A DNA stretch of 64,000 bases. Origin: Theristus sp. LFF4_11 (taxonomy: Eukaryota; Nematoda; Chromadorea; Monhysterida; Xyalidae). The notes beneath the pieces are model-generated. The model searched no databases. It had not been told where the DNA came from and saw only the letters and a program-made list of their open reading frames with translations. Below, piece by piece: positions 1-11,416 of the stretch. The DNA is taken from contig JASANC010000316.1 in the NCBI GenBank assembly GCA_030248135.1, forward strand, positions 62,001 through 126,000, given 5' to 3'. A program made the translations under genes and the position numbers. Every line of letters begins with the position of its first letter. The first letter of the stretch is position 1.

Positions 1-99
1 GGGTAACACACAACCACATCCTGTGCCCGTTACACGTACCATGAAAACGATTGAATAATTGAACTTGAAAAACGACCAAAAACAAAAAAAAACTTTTAC

Positions 100-1048
<949 letters not shown>

Positions 1049-4000
1049 TTTTTGTTCGGCGAAAATTTCCCGCTAAACAGTGATGGAAATTGAAAAAAAA
1101 CGTTGTTGAAGAAGCCGGAATAGCAGGAAGTAAAAAAGCTAATGCAATAAAAAACCGAGAAAATAGAGCGCCGACCGAATGAATGACTGCGTTAGCTGTT
1201 TTTAGCAGTCAAGTTGCCTAAAAAAACGGAGTGAATATGATGAAATGTATGTATCAACAACCTCATGTGCGGATGCTTACAAATTTAGCTGAACTTCAAT
1301 CCAAATGAAACCTTTCACTCGACGGGTCTGGAGAGTAAACAAATGTAAGTTTGTAAGGCATGCTGGTCAGCAATAGGCAGGAATCGAAGACTTTGAAGTT
1401 GCCAGTCTTTCCACAACAAGCCTTGAAAACAAACAGTTACGGTATTATGAAACTGAAACAACTAATTCTTTCGAAAATGCTCTTGTTCCGGCTAAAAACG
1501 GCCAAACTTTCAGCAATAAGGCTTTTCTTAGGTAGCTCAGTAAACATGGATGATGGTTGCATTCAAACGCAGTCCGATGGATTTTTCAGTGGCTGTGCCG
1601 CATTGAGCATTACGTTCCAGGTCTGGACTTGCACAGAGCATATGGTGCAACTCAGTAAAAGCGCATGAAGCTTATTGCATAACGCCGTAGAGAGAAGGAG
1701 ACTATCGTGTGTGGCGAGTAAAAATCAATAAAAACATGTATCTTCAGCTGCGTGGCGCCTGATGCTGCCAGATGTAGCCGTGAAAGCTTTTCCCAAACAC
1801 ACACACGCGCGCGCGCAGCTTTTTTCGCTGTGCGACGTTTCAAAAATTTACAATGCATAGGACACCAATGGAAAAGCATATTGCGCTATTATATGCTTCG
1901 CGCTTTAGGATACTTCAATGTGATTGCTATTTGAATTGCTGCAGACGTCTGAAAGGCAGAAGAAGTTTCAAAAAAACAACAGAATCTTCATTGTTTGAGC
2001 GATATGGCGGAATTTCCAGTGTGTTGTTGCCAACAAAACCAAAGTGTTGGGCAAAGCAAAGTTTTTCGCCAAAGAAAATAAGACAATGATTTGCGTCATG
2101 CTTTTCTTCGTTTGGTGTTTCCATAGTTTAACGGCGCCTAAAAACGGAAACACAGCACCAGAGGAGCACACAATCAAAAGGCGCTACTTGTCTGCTCGTT
2201 TTGTTTCGTGATGTTTGAACAGACGCGATTTTGATTTTGAGTGCGCCGTTTCTTTTATATTTGGTTTTGTGTTTTCATTGGGACGATATTCAAACAATAG
2301 TTCGATAACCAAGTGGTCTTTCTGAGTATTTTTTCAAAGTTTATTCCTGTAAACTTTAGAACCAGCAATCCCTGAGACAGCAGACGGCGTCACAAAACAG
2401 TAACAAATTTCTTGAACAAAACCTGATTAAACGGTTACATTACATCCACTGCCCATTCATAATGGTTTCAACACTTCACATTGTGTTACATCATTGTTGA
2501 ACATTGAGAAAATTACAGTGGATGAAAGTTCGGAATGTTTTGAATAAATTTTGAGTGTGTGCGCAATAACTGGTGCATTTTTCTGATGTAAACTCCGTAT
2601 ACGACAATGACATAATAAGGAAGTGAAGACAATTGTACGCAATTTTCACGCTATTTATTGTTTTTGGGTGCGGTGTAACGGATGCGGAATGCTCGTTTGT
2701 AAATTGTGTCTCTTGACTTTCTGACACAACTGCTCTCAGACAGCGCGACTGAAACCCTGTGTGATGATGAAACGCTTATGCTTTTCTGCGGGCGGTCTGT
2801 GAAGGTCATCTGTTTCAAAACTTTGTGGGGTGGCACTTTGAAAGGTTTCCACTGTTGTTATTTTGAAGCCTGATTTGCGTTTTGATCGTCGTTGCTTTCA
2901 TGACGTGACGCGGAGAGAATGCGTGGTGTGGGGGGAAGCCCTTTTGGATTGTGACCGACGACTGTTTTCCCAGTAATATTGCCATGAAATCTTTCCTTCA
3001 AAAAAGACAATTATTATTGAGTTAGATCTGTGTGCTGAAGCCACTTAATGCATTGAGCAATTCGAGATTATGCGTAAGAATTATGCACAGAATACCGTAC
3101 ATGTGCTGCCTTGTTCAAACCTGTTGGACGGAAAAAATGATGTCACTTCAAAAAATATCCGCCTGTCATCCACCAAGCAGCAGAGAAAGCAGAGACTTAT
3201 CGGTTGGTTCATTTCTTCATGGTAGTGTTGATGAGAATGAACGGATCAACTAAACTGAAAGGTTGCTGCATTTTGGGGTCCACTGGAAACGACTCTTGAA
3301 TTCGATGTTTGACCTTTGACCTTTGACCTTCAGATCTTTGACCACATGTGTAAGAGCCTAATAATCGATGGGCCCATGTAAGAGCCGGCTCACCGATTTG
3401 CTGGGCCGACGCAAGAGACGTCGCTCAGAGCTGGGGCATGCAAAAACAGACTCTTGTACAAGAGATATATATCCCAAATCTTTAAGAGCCGGCTCTTAGA
3501 TTCGCCCCAAATGTAAGAGCTGTTGCTATGCGTTACTAGCCAGATACAGGACCCATTTTTTAAATACAGTTTTCGCCCAACAGTTAAGTTTGCAGTTTTT
3601 GTCTGCAGTATTTGCGTCAGTGGGCATTGAGCAAGCGTCTGAAAAAAACTTGTGATTATTTTGTTATGTCCTGACTGAAATCAAAACTGGTGTGTTTTTT
3701 TGATCTGAATGAAAACGAACACAAATGACGTTGAAAAGAGCATTTCAAAGCAACATTGGTGATTCCAAGCGTGCTGATTGGAAACCCAGATTCGCTATTG
3801 TGTCACCGTTCATTATAAACTCACGAATCATTAAAAACACGTGGATTTAAACGTGATAATTTGAAAAAATGCTGCGTTCCTTGCCTAACAATTTTTAATG
3901 AACACGCAAAATACGCTTTGTAATCTGATCCTGAGCTGAATCTGGGTGGGGAACTGGTTGTGGAAGCACACCTGTCAAATTATTGAACTTATTTTGGAGC

Positions 4001-4466
4001 GGAACTTTATTTATTATAGTGCGTGCTATTTTCGTGCTATTTTTAGCTATAATTTTCCACAAATAAACATGTAACATATCTAGATATAATGACACAAAAG
4101 TTTTGACAAACATCCGCATTAGCGCCGTTTTTGTCTGACGTTCAAGTTTTGCGGTGTGTGTTAAAATTTCTAATCATGCGGATGCGCGAGCGAGCGCAGC
4201 GAGCGGAGAGCGCATCACGCATAATATGAGCCGTTATACCCCAGCGCGCTTTTTTCAAAATTGCTCGCTGCCTCCAGCGAGCACAGTATAAGCCACAAAC
4301 TTGGTTCCGTGCACACAAAACGAACACCCAAAGTTGTGCTTGGAGCCGTGAAAAAATTTTTATCCGACTACTTTTCATACGCTGTAGACACGAAAAACCT
4401 ATTCTGAAATTTATGTTACTTATTTTCCTTGGTATTTTTTTTTTCTGGTATGTAATCAACATGTGT
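1049..4466. other. Gene-poor stretch, AT-rich
   Basis: I see no supported gene here. It holds a short alternating AC/GC run near 1799-1818, four TTTGACC heptamers at about 3309-3343, and several copies of a TGTAAGAGCCGGCTC-like word between 3351 and 3530, some inverted, which suggests a degraded repeat. The short ORFs lack splice context and codon structure. Confidence 0.6.
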
Positions 4467-4850
4467 TCGCCCTTTCAATTTTTACCTGCGACACTTTCGC
4501 AGTCGAACAAAAATGTTCCCTGGGGTAATTTCACCTGGAGATTTTGAAAATTGGGTTAGTTTTTTACCCAGACCCTGTTTTTGGGTAAAAAAATTGGGCA
4601 TTTTTAATTGTTGGGAGGGTTTTCACCTGGTTTTAAGTGTTCGCCCTTTCAATTTTTAGCTGGGACAGTTTCACAGTTGAACAAAATTGTTTCCTAGGGT
4701 AATTTCATCCGTAGATTCTGAAAATTTAGTTTATTTTTTTGCCCGGGCATTTTTTTGGGGTCAAAATTGTGCATTTTTTAAAGTTGGTAGCATTTTGACT
4801 GGGTATTAGTTTTTCACTCTTACAAATTTTGTCTGAGCTACGAAAAATAG
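4467..4850. repeat. Two direct repeats of about 170 bp
   Basis: A block beginning GTTCGCCCTTTCAATTTTTA starts at about 4467 and again at about 4639. Both copies continue through a similar GAACAAAA...GGGTAATTTCA segment. They sit directly before the 149-bp satellite and share its GGGTAATT and GGGTTAGTTTT words, so they may be diverged relatives of the monomer. Confidence 0.7.
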
Positions 4851-4859
4851 GAGAAATGT

Positions 4860-6440
4860 TTAGTCCGTAGGAATTCAATGCGCTGATCACGGATTTTGGG
4901 TTAGTTTTCTTACGTGAGCAACTCTAGATGTTGAATCGTGACGATATCGGGCGAATCGGCCGTGGAAATCGGCGAAATCGGTCCACGAACGAAAAACAAG
5001 AAAAGGGTGTTTTCCAGGGTAATTCAATGCGCCGATCACGAATTTTAAGTTAGTTTTCTTACGTGAGCAACTCTAGATGTTGAATCGCGACGATTTCGGG
5101 CGAATCGGCCGTGGAAATCGGCGAAATCGGTCCAGGAACGAAAAACAAGAAAAGAGTGTTTTCCAGGGTAATTCAATGCGCTGATCACGAATTTTGGGTT
5201 AGTTTTCACACGTGAGCAACTTTAGATGCTGAATCGTGACGATTTCGGGCGAATCGGCCGTGGAAGTTGGCGAAATCGGTCCAGGAACGAAAAACAAGAA
5301 AAGAGTGTTTTCCAGGGTAATTCAATGCGCTGATCACGAATTTTGGGTTAGTTTTCACACGTGAGCAACTTTAGATGCTGAATCGTGACGATTTCGGGCG
5401 AATCGGCCGTGGAAGTTGGCGAAATCGGTCCAGGAACGAAAAAGAAGAAAAGGGTGTTTTCCAGGGTAATTCAATGCGCTGATCACGAATTTTGGGTTAG
5501 TTTTCTTACGTGAGCAACTCTAGATGCTGAATCGTGACGATTTCGGGCGAATCGGCCGTGGAAGTTGGCGAAATCGGTCCAGGAACGAAAAACAAGAAAA
5601 GGGTGTTTTCCAGGGTAATTCAATGCGCTGATCCCGAATTTTGGGTTAGTTTTCTTACGTGAGCAACTCTAGATGCTGAATCGTGACGATTTCGGGCGAA
5701 TCGGCCGTGGAAGTTGGCGAAATCGGTCCAGAAACGAAAAACAAGAAAAGGTTGTTTTCCAGGGTAATTCAATGCGCTGATCACGAATTTTGGGTTAGTT
5801 TTCTTATGTGAGCAACTCTAGATGCTGAATCGTGACGATTTCGGGCGAATCGGCCGTGGAAGTTGGCGAAATCGGTCCCAAAACGAAAAACAAGAAAAGT
5901 GTGTTTCCCAGGGTAATTCAATGCGCTGATCACGGATTTTGGGTTAGTTTTTTATGTGAGCAACTCTAGATACTGAATCGTGACGATTTCGGGCGAATCG
6001 GCCGTGGAAGTTGGCGAAATCGGTTCAGGAACGAAAAACAAGAAAAGGGTGTTTTCCAGGGTAATTCAATGCGCTGATCACGAAATTTGGGTTAGTTTTT
6101 TTACGTGAGCAACTCTAGATGCTGAATCGTGACGATTTCGGGCGAATCGGCCGTGGAAGTTGGCGAAATCGGTCCCAAAACGAAAAACAAGAAAAGTGTG
6201 TTTCCCAGGGTAATTCAATGCGCTGATCACGGATTTTGGGTTAGTTTTTTATGTGAGCAACTCTAGATACTGAATCGTGACGATTTCGGGCGAACCGCCG
6301 TGGAAATTAGCGAAATCGGTCCAAATACAAAAAAACTGTGTTGTCCATGGTAATTCAGATACTGAATCGTGACGATGTCGGGCAAATCGGCCGTAGAAAT
6401 AGCATAGGCGAAATCGGCCCAAAAAACGAAAAATGAAAAC
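4860..6440. repeat. 149-bp satellite array, about 10 copies
   Basis: The word AATTCAATGCGCTGATCACG recurs at 4872, 5021, 5170, 5319, 5468, 5617, 5766, 5914, 6063 and 6212, so the spacing is 148-150 bp. Each monomer holds two related blocks (GGGCGAATCGGCCGTGGAA and GGCGAAATCGGTCC) and a GAACGAAAAACAAGAAAA run. The copies at the right edge (from 6300) are shortened and diverged, as expected at an array boundary. No protein is encoded. Confidence 0.95.
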
Positions 6441-6524
6441 CCTGAGGTATCCGGGGTTTAGAAGAATGTGTGACCAACGAGATGTGAATTTGGTTCGACC
6501 TTCGGGACTTATTTAAAAGTCAGA

Positions 6525-7326
6525 ATATTATCTAAAAATGCGGGAGACGCATATAAAAGGAGGAATATGGCTTTGTGTAAGCAGTGAGAGACTTGGCTCG
6601 ACAACTCTTTTCAAGTCTCTGATGTGGTACACACGGATACAAGTACATAAAAGCCATATTTTTGCGCCGTTTATTCACTATTTCGGTTGCACATGTACTT
6701 TGTAGACAATTAAAACTTCAACATTTGCGTTCTTTCGGGCATTTAGCGACCACTAAAACCACTAAAATAACGATCAGACTTCAGATCGCTGATACTGGTT
6801 TGCCCAGAACAAAGTGTATCGCAGAGGCATTAGGGAACGCCAGGTCTCCTTCTGTGGCAAAGGCAACGACTCACGGGACAGACAGTTTTGCCACTTGAGT
6901 TTGGTGAAAAGGCTGAAAATCAACGGAAGACAACACCTTTTTGTCACTGGTGCTGGTGTGTACACAGCGATGCGTACGTTAGCAACGATAAAACCACATG
7001 AAACAATGTTTTGCAGTCTCTGATTTTTCTGTTTTTCCACAGAATTTACAGATTGTTGATTTACAGAAATTCTGCACAGAATTTGCACAGAATTTCGCAC
7101 ATGATGTGATTTCGAACTAAACTGGAAAGGACAGTGAAAAATAATTTTAAAACTGTTTTACACTTTTCAGTAAAACAAACGCGGCGCAAAAATATAGCTT
7201 TTATGTACTTGTATCCGTGTGTACCACATCAGAGACTTGAAAAGAGTTGTCGAGCCAAGTCTCTCACTGCTTACACAAAGCCATATTCCTCCTTTTATAT
7301 GCGTCTCCCGCATTTTTAGATAATAT
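6525..7326. mobile_element. MITE with 145-bp terminal inverted repeats
   Basis: The left arm 6525-6669 (ATATTATCTAAAAATGCGGG...) is repeated inverted at 7182-7326 (...CCCGCATTTTTAGATAATAT), giving TIRs of about 145 bp around an interior of about 510 bp with no transposase. The ends are compatible with a TA target duplication. It lies 73 bp before the start codon of the next gene and could carry or disturb its promoter. Confidence 0.9.
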
Positions 7327-7399
7327 AAAAGTGTTTCGGAACGGCTTTGATTGGTCTTCTCAAACTTCGAAATCGTTTTGTGATCTGTTTAAAAAAAAG

Positions 7400-10300
7400 A
7401 TGACGGGTACTTGCGTCGTGTTCCTGACCGCCGTTTTGCTGGTGAGTTTTCATATTTTATGTGCGATACACTATCGCTCAAACTTGCTTTTGATAAAGCA
7501 CATACAACCACCAAAGAAATGAATGTAACTTGGAAAAATTAAGAAGAAATCCAAATTTGCAAGTAGTCCAGTATCATCTCCAAATGGATTGTCTCCATAT
7601 CACTAGACAATCACGCCGTCGGTCCTGGGTCAACCAGAGCCGGGCGACATTGAGCAGCTTTGCGGTCAGGCACTCGAGCAGACCTACCAGTGCTACTTTG
7701 ACACCGCAGTGCCGTTCCTCTGGCCAACGACACGGAACGACGAAATTGACAATCTTGCTGCACTTCACGAAGTCGCAAGCGGATGTTTCGAGGAAATTGG
7801 GTTCGTCGTGGGGTGTGTGCTGTGGTCGAACACAAAATCTCCATTGGCAATCAGTCAATGAAATGTTTGTTGAATTGGTCCCCACCAGCTTGACGCAGTT
7901 AATCAACGCGCCAGAATAGCCAGAGTCAACTTTCTTGAATACATAAGAACCTAAAAAGGCATAACTTTGTCAACACAACACGGATAAAGAAAAGTGGGCG
8001 ATACATACAGTCTATCTCGCTAATATATGCAACTAGCTGATTGGTTGGTCATAGCAACTCTCAGCGCTGATTGATTGGTCATGAGCAATTCTCAGCGCTG
8101 ATTGGTTAATCATCAGCAGTTCTCAGTGTTGTTAATTAGTTGGTCATCACGTCATGTTGCATATATTTTCCAGATGGACTGAATTTTCCTGTAAAATTGC
8201 TCGTCAAACCAGCTCACTTTTTTGCGTCAAATACCGTAGTATTATAACAAATAGTTTTTTTTCAGTGAAAGAACAGCCACACAGCTCCCAAAACTTCAGT
8301 CACGTTGTTTCAGCCTCGGACCACCGCCTGCGCCACCGGAAGAAGAAGAAGAAGAAGAAGAAGAAGGAAACATTGACGTCCCCGCCGCTGGTCGACGAAG
8401 AAAACGTGGTGCTGGAGGGCGGGGCAGGGGTTGGCGTAGGGGCCGCAAGCACGGCCACCGACGCGGTCCGCCGCCACCGCCCCCGGAGCCAGAGCCAGAG
8501 CCGGAGCCGGAGCCGGAGGACGATGACTTTGGCGATCTGATGGACGAATTGCCGTGGCACGATCACAGTATGATTCTGTTTTGTTTTTTTTGGCGGAAGC
8601 TGCAGTTCTTCTTCTTGCAACATCGCAATGTCGTTATAGTAGACTGTATCGCATTCAGTCGCGAAATTTAACTGGACACTCCAGCAACCGATGATCATGA
8701 TGTCGTTTTCTCAGACATGGGTGACAACGGAAAAGGCAAGGGCAGAAATCGCCGAAAGGCGAACATCGTCGATCAGCGGTGTGTCGAGGAGAAGTTCAAC
8801 GAAGGCAACGCGCTTCCGTTGGTGGCGGCGTGCGTCGAACGGGCGAACGTCAAGCCGAGCGCTAAACTCCGCGAACGAGTTGCGAAGATGTTCAAGGTCA
8901 AGGATTGTTGTACCCATGAAAAAAAAATTAGAGCCATTGTTGGTTCCATTGTTGGTTCCATTGTTGGTTCTTTTGTTGGTTCCATTGTTGGTTCCATTGT
9001 CGGTTCCATTCCATTATTGGTTCTATTTCATTTCGCGAAATAAGCATACCAAGGTGGTATTTCCCGAATTAAGCGTGCCAATCTTTGTGAGCTTCTTGAT
9101 TTGACTTTTTTCTTAGTGCACAAAAGAGATCACCAGAACTGGCAGGAGAGCAAAACGGGCATCAAACTGAAGCTTTTGTTTTGTTTTGCTGCTGGCGAGT
9201 ATTTTGTGACTCCTATACCAGCTCGGCGTTGCGCCGAGAGCTGCATGGCAGTCATATGGCTGCTTTTCCTGCGAGCTCTGCGACAAATGGTACCCGTTTA
9301 GCGCCGCTGTAAGGCGTATGCCAGGGAGCACCTGCCGGGTTCCCAGGAGCTCCGCTTTCGACGGAGGCGCGCACCATCACTCCCCAAATGAAGCTCTTCC
9401 CTCCCTCTCCTCCTGGCACCCTCACAAAAAAACCCTACCAGAACAAAGCTATTCGTACAAAGCGAACTTTATCAAATTTCAGCCAATCCGCTGGCCATCC
9501 TGCACAGACCCGTGGGCGGTCCGAGACATGAAAGCGATGTTTCTCGGCGTCATGGACGAAAACAACGCGCATGGTGCGGGTAATGGCGGCAACCATGTGG
9601 GCTGGTGGAAAGGATGGAAGAAGCGCGGTGGAAAACGCGGTGGACGTGGAATGGACGGTGGAAAACACGGACGACACTGCAAACCCAGGCGCCCTGGTGA
9701 CGGTGCTAACCAACCAATGGACCCAGCGTATGCGTTTGCTGCAATCGATTTCAATATAATAACATCCTTGAATTCGAAACAATACAAAACATATACAGTA
9801 TGTCCAATTGATGTTCCAATGCATGGCTTTTCAGCAGTTTCGTTGCAAAATTGATCGAAGGTGGAATGCTTGCGAAAAAGATGTTGACATGCGTTCGGAC
9901 TCGAACGGGTACCAATCCACTGGCGATCAATTTTGGTGGTCTCCGAGAGGCACTGTGTGAAGCGGACTGCTTGGGGTAAGCGTCCCGAACTGTATAACGA
10001 ATCAACTGAATTGTGTCCAGTCTTTAGAAACGATCAGGAAAATGACGAAACATATTTTGCAGATTTTGCAGATTTTGCAGTGTCTTCTATATTTTGCAGA
10101 CCAATGTTGCGGTGTGCAGCCGCGCGTGCAGCACTAGAGCACATTGAATGCGAATGCATGGGCGCAGTCGCAGAGCAGCTGAGCGACGCAGGATGCTTGT
10201 TGAACAGTCGCGTGCAAAAGCCGAATTGTGAAGGTGCTGCCGGCGGCGGAAATGGTGGCGGAGGAAATGGAAACGGCAATAATGGGAACAACGGGAATAA

Positions 10301-10943
10301 TGGAAACAATGGGAACAACGGGAACAATGGGAACAATGGGAATAACGGGAACAATGGGAATAACGGGAACAATGGGAATAGCGGGAACAATGGAAACAAC
10401 GGGAACAACGGTAACAACGGGAACAATGGTAACAACGGGAACAATGGAAACAACGGGAACAATGGAAACAATGGGAATAACGGGAACAATGGAAACAATG
10501 GGAATAACGGAAACAATGGAAACCAAGGAAACAACGGGAACAATGGAAACCAGGGAAACAACGGAAACAATGGAAACAATGGTAACAACGGGAACAATGG
10601 AAACAATGGCAACAACGGGAACAATGGGAACAACGGAAACAATGGAAACCAAGGAAACAACGGGAACAATGGAAACAATGGTAACAATGGAAACAACGGG
10701 AACAATGGGAACAACGGGAACAATGGAAACCAAGGAAACAACGGGAACAATGGCAATAACGGGAACCAAGGAAATAACGGGAACAATGGAAATAACGGAA
10801 ACCAAGGAAACAACGGGAACAATGGAAATAACGGAAACCAAGGAAACAACGGGAACAAGAGCATTAAAGCTGCTGGCAACGCCGGAGGCCTACCACCTGG
10901 AGTTAATGTATTTCCTGAAGGATTCTGTGAAAATTTACCGTGA
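7400..10943 (+). CDS. Secreted Cys-patterned protein with Asn/Gly-rich tail, 7 exons
   Basis: Exons: 7400-7441, 7607-7812, 8314-8567, 8715-8896, 9483-9727, 9835-9975, 10100-10943; about 637 aa. Exon 1 is a signal peptide (MTGTCVVFLTAVLL). Exon 2 carries a Cys/helix segment (LCGQALEQTYQCYFD ... ASGCFEE). Exon 3 has poly-Glu, then an Arg/Gly-rich block, then Pro-Glu repeats. Exon 4 (RCVEEKF...VAACVERA) and exons 6-7 (MLTCVRTRTG, ALCEADCLG, ECECMGAV, AGCLLN) repeat the Cys/helix style. Exon 5 is Gly/Lys/Trp-rich. Exon 7 ends in about 200 residues of Asn-Gly repeats. All junction phases fit. The least certain is exon 4 to 5: a donor at 8910 is possible, which would need one more exon. I do not recognise the family; an extracellular matrix, cuticle or silk-like role is only inference. 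Confidence 0.7.
8935..9014 (+). repeat. 12-bp tandem repeat in intron
   Basis: About seven copies of TTGTTGGTTCCA, with small variants, in the intron after exon 4 of the Asn/Gly-tail gene. Confidence 0.9.
9192..9335. repeat. Interspersed repeat, second copy at 45975-46090
   Basis: The run CTGCATGGCAGTCATATGGC...TTTTCCTGCGAGC...GCGACAAATGGTAC...ATGCCAGGGA matches 46010-46088 closely (GCTGCATGGCAGTAATATCG, GCGACAAATGGTACGCGC). It lies within an intron, so it is a dispersed repeat rather than an exon. Confidence 0.65.
10246..10858 (+). repeat. 9-bp coding minisatellite (Asn-Gly repeats)
   Basis: Tandem units of the GGNAACAAT/C type encode Gly-Asn-Asn, with occasional CAA (Gln) in place of an Asn, and third positions vary among units. 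It forms most of the last exon of the secreted protein. The long minus-strand Pro/Phe/Leu ORF here is its antisense shadow. Confidence 0.95.
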
Positions 10944-11416
10944 TTTTCTAACCATCCCTCAGCATAGCCGCAAAAAAACAGAGCCGTTTATTTCGACATT
11001 GTTCAACAATTTTTGGTAACACTTTCTGGTGACTTGTTTTCCCAATATTTCCAAACGCAACCAAACTGACTGAATATCACCTTCTTGGCCGCTTTTTACT
11101 TATTGACGAACAAACGATTTGTTGATCACGATTCATGCACATGACGAACAGCTATCATTGTTTTTGTTTTTCACTAAGATTATTACGATACAGTATGTCT
11201 ATATGCAGTACTGCACGTTTCTTGTATTTTCTTGGTTTAATTGAATAAAATAGAAAGCATTAATATTTTGCATTGGATTCTTGTTCACGTTCGAGCGTTC
11301 ACGACCAACGCGGCTACCGATAAACCACATAAACACAAGAGACACGAACTACACTTTACACAACACCCCACCCACCCACGAGTCACCTCACCACGACGAC
11401 GCATGCAACAATAAAT
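10944..11416. other. Intergenic, with poly(A) signal AATAAA at 11244
   Basis: Lies between the stop of the Asn/Gly-tail gene and the FBXO21 start. It is AT-rich. A canonical AATAAA at 11244-11249 is the likely 3' end signal of the upstream gene. The last 140 bp should contain the FBXO21 promoter and 5'UTR; no clear TATA box is seen. Confidence 0.5.

Noticed and set aside
4860..6440. Regularly spaced repeats that could suggest a CRISPR array
   Set aside because: The whole 149-bp unit is conserved with no unique spacers, so it is a satellite; the host is an animal.
8300..8698. Minus-strand ORF opposite exon 3 of the secreted gene
   Set aside because: The plus-strand frame has matching splice phases on both sides; the minus frame is low-complexity poly-Phe opposite poly-Glu.
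10034..10879. Minus-strand ORF of Pro/Phe/Leu repeats
   Set aside because: Antisense shadow of the Asn-Gly minisatellite in the last exon of the secreted gene.
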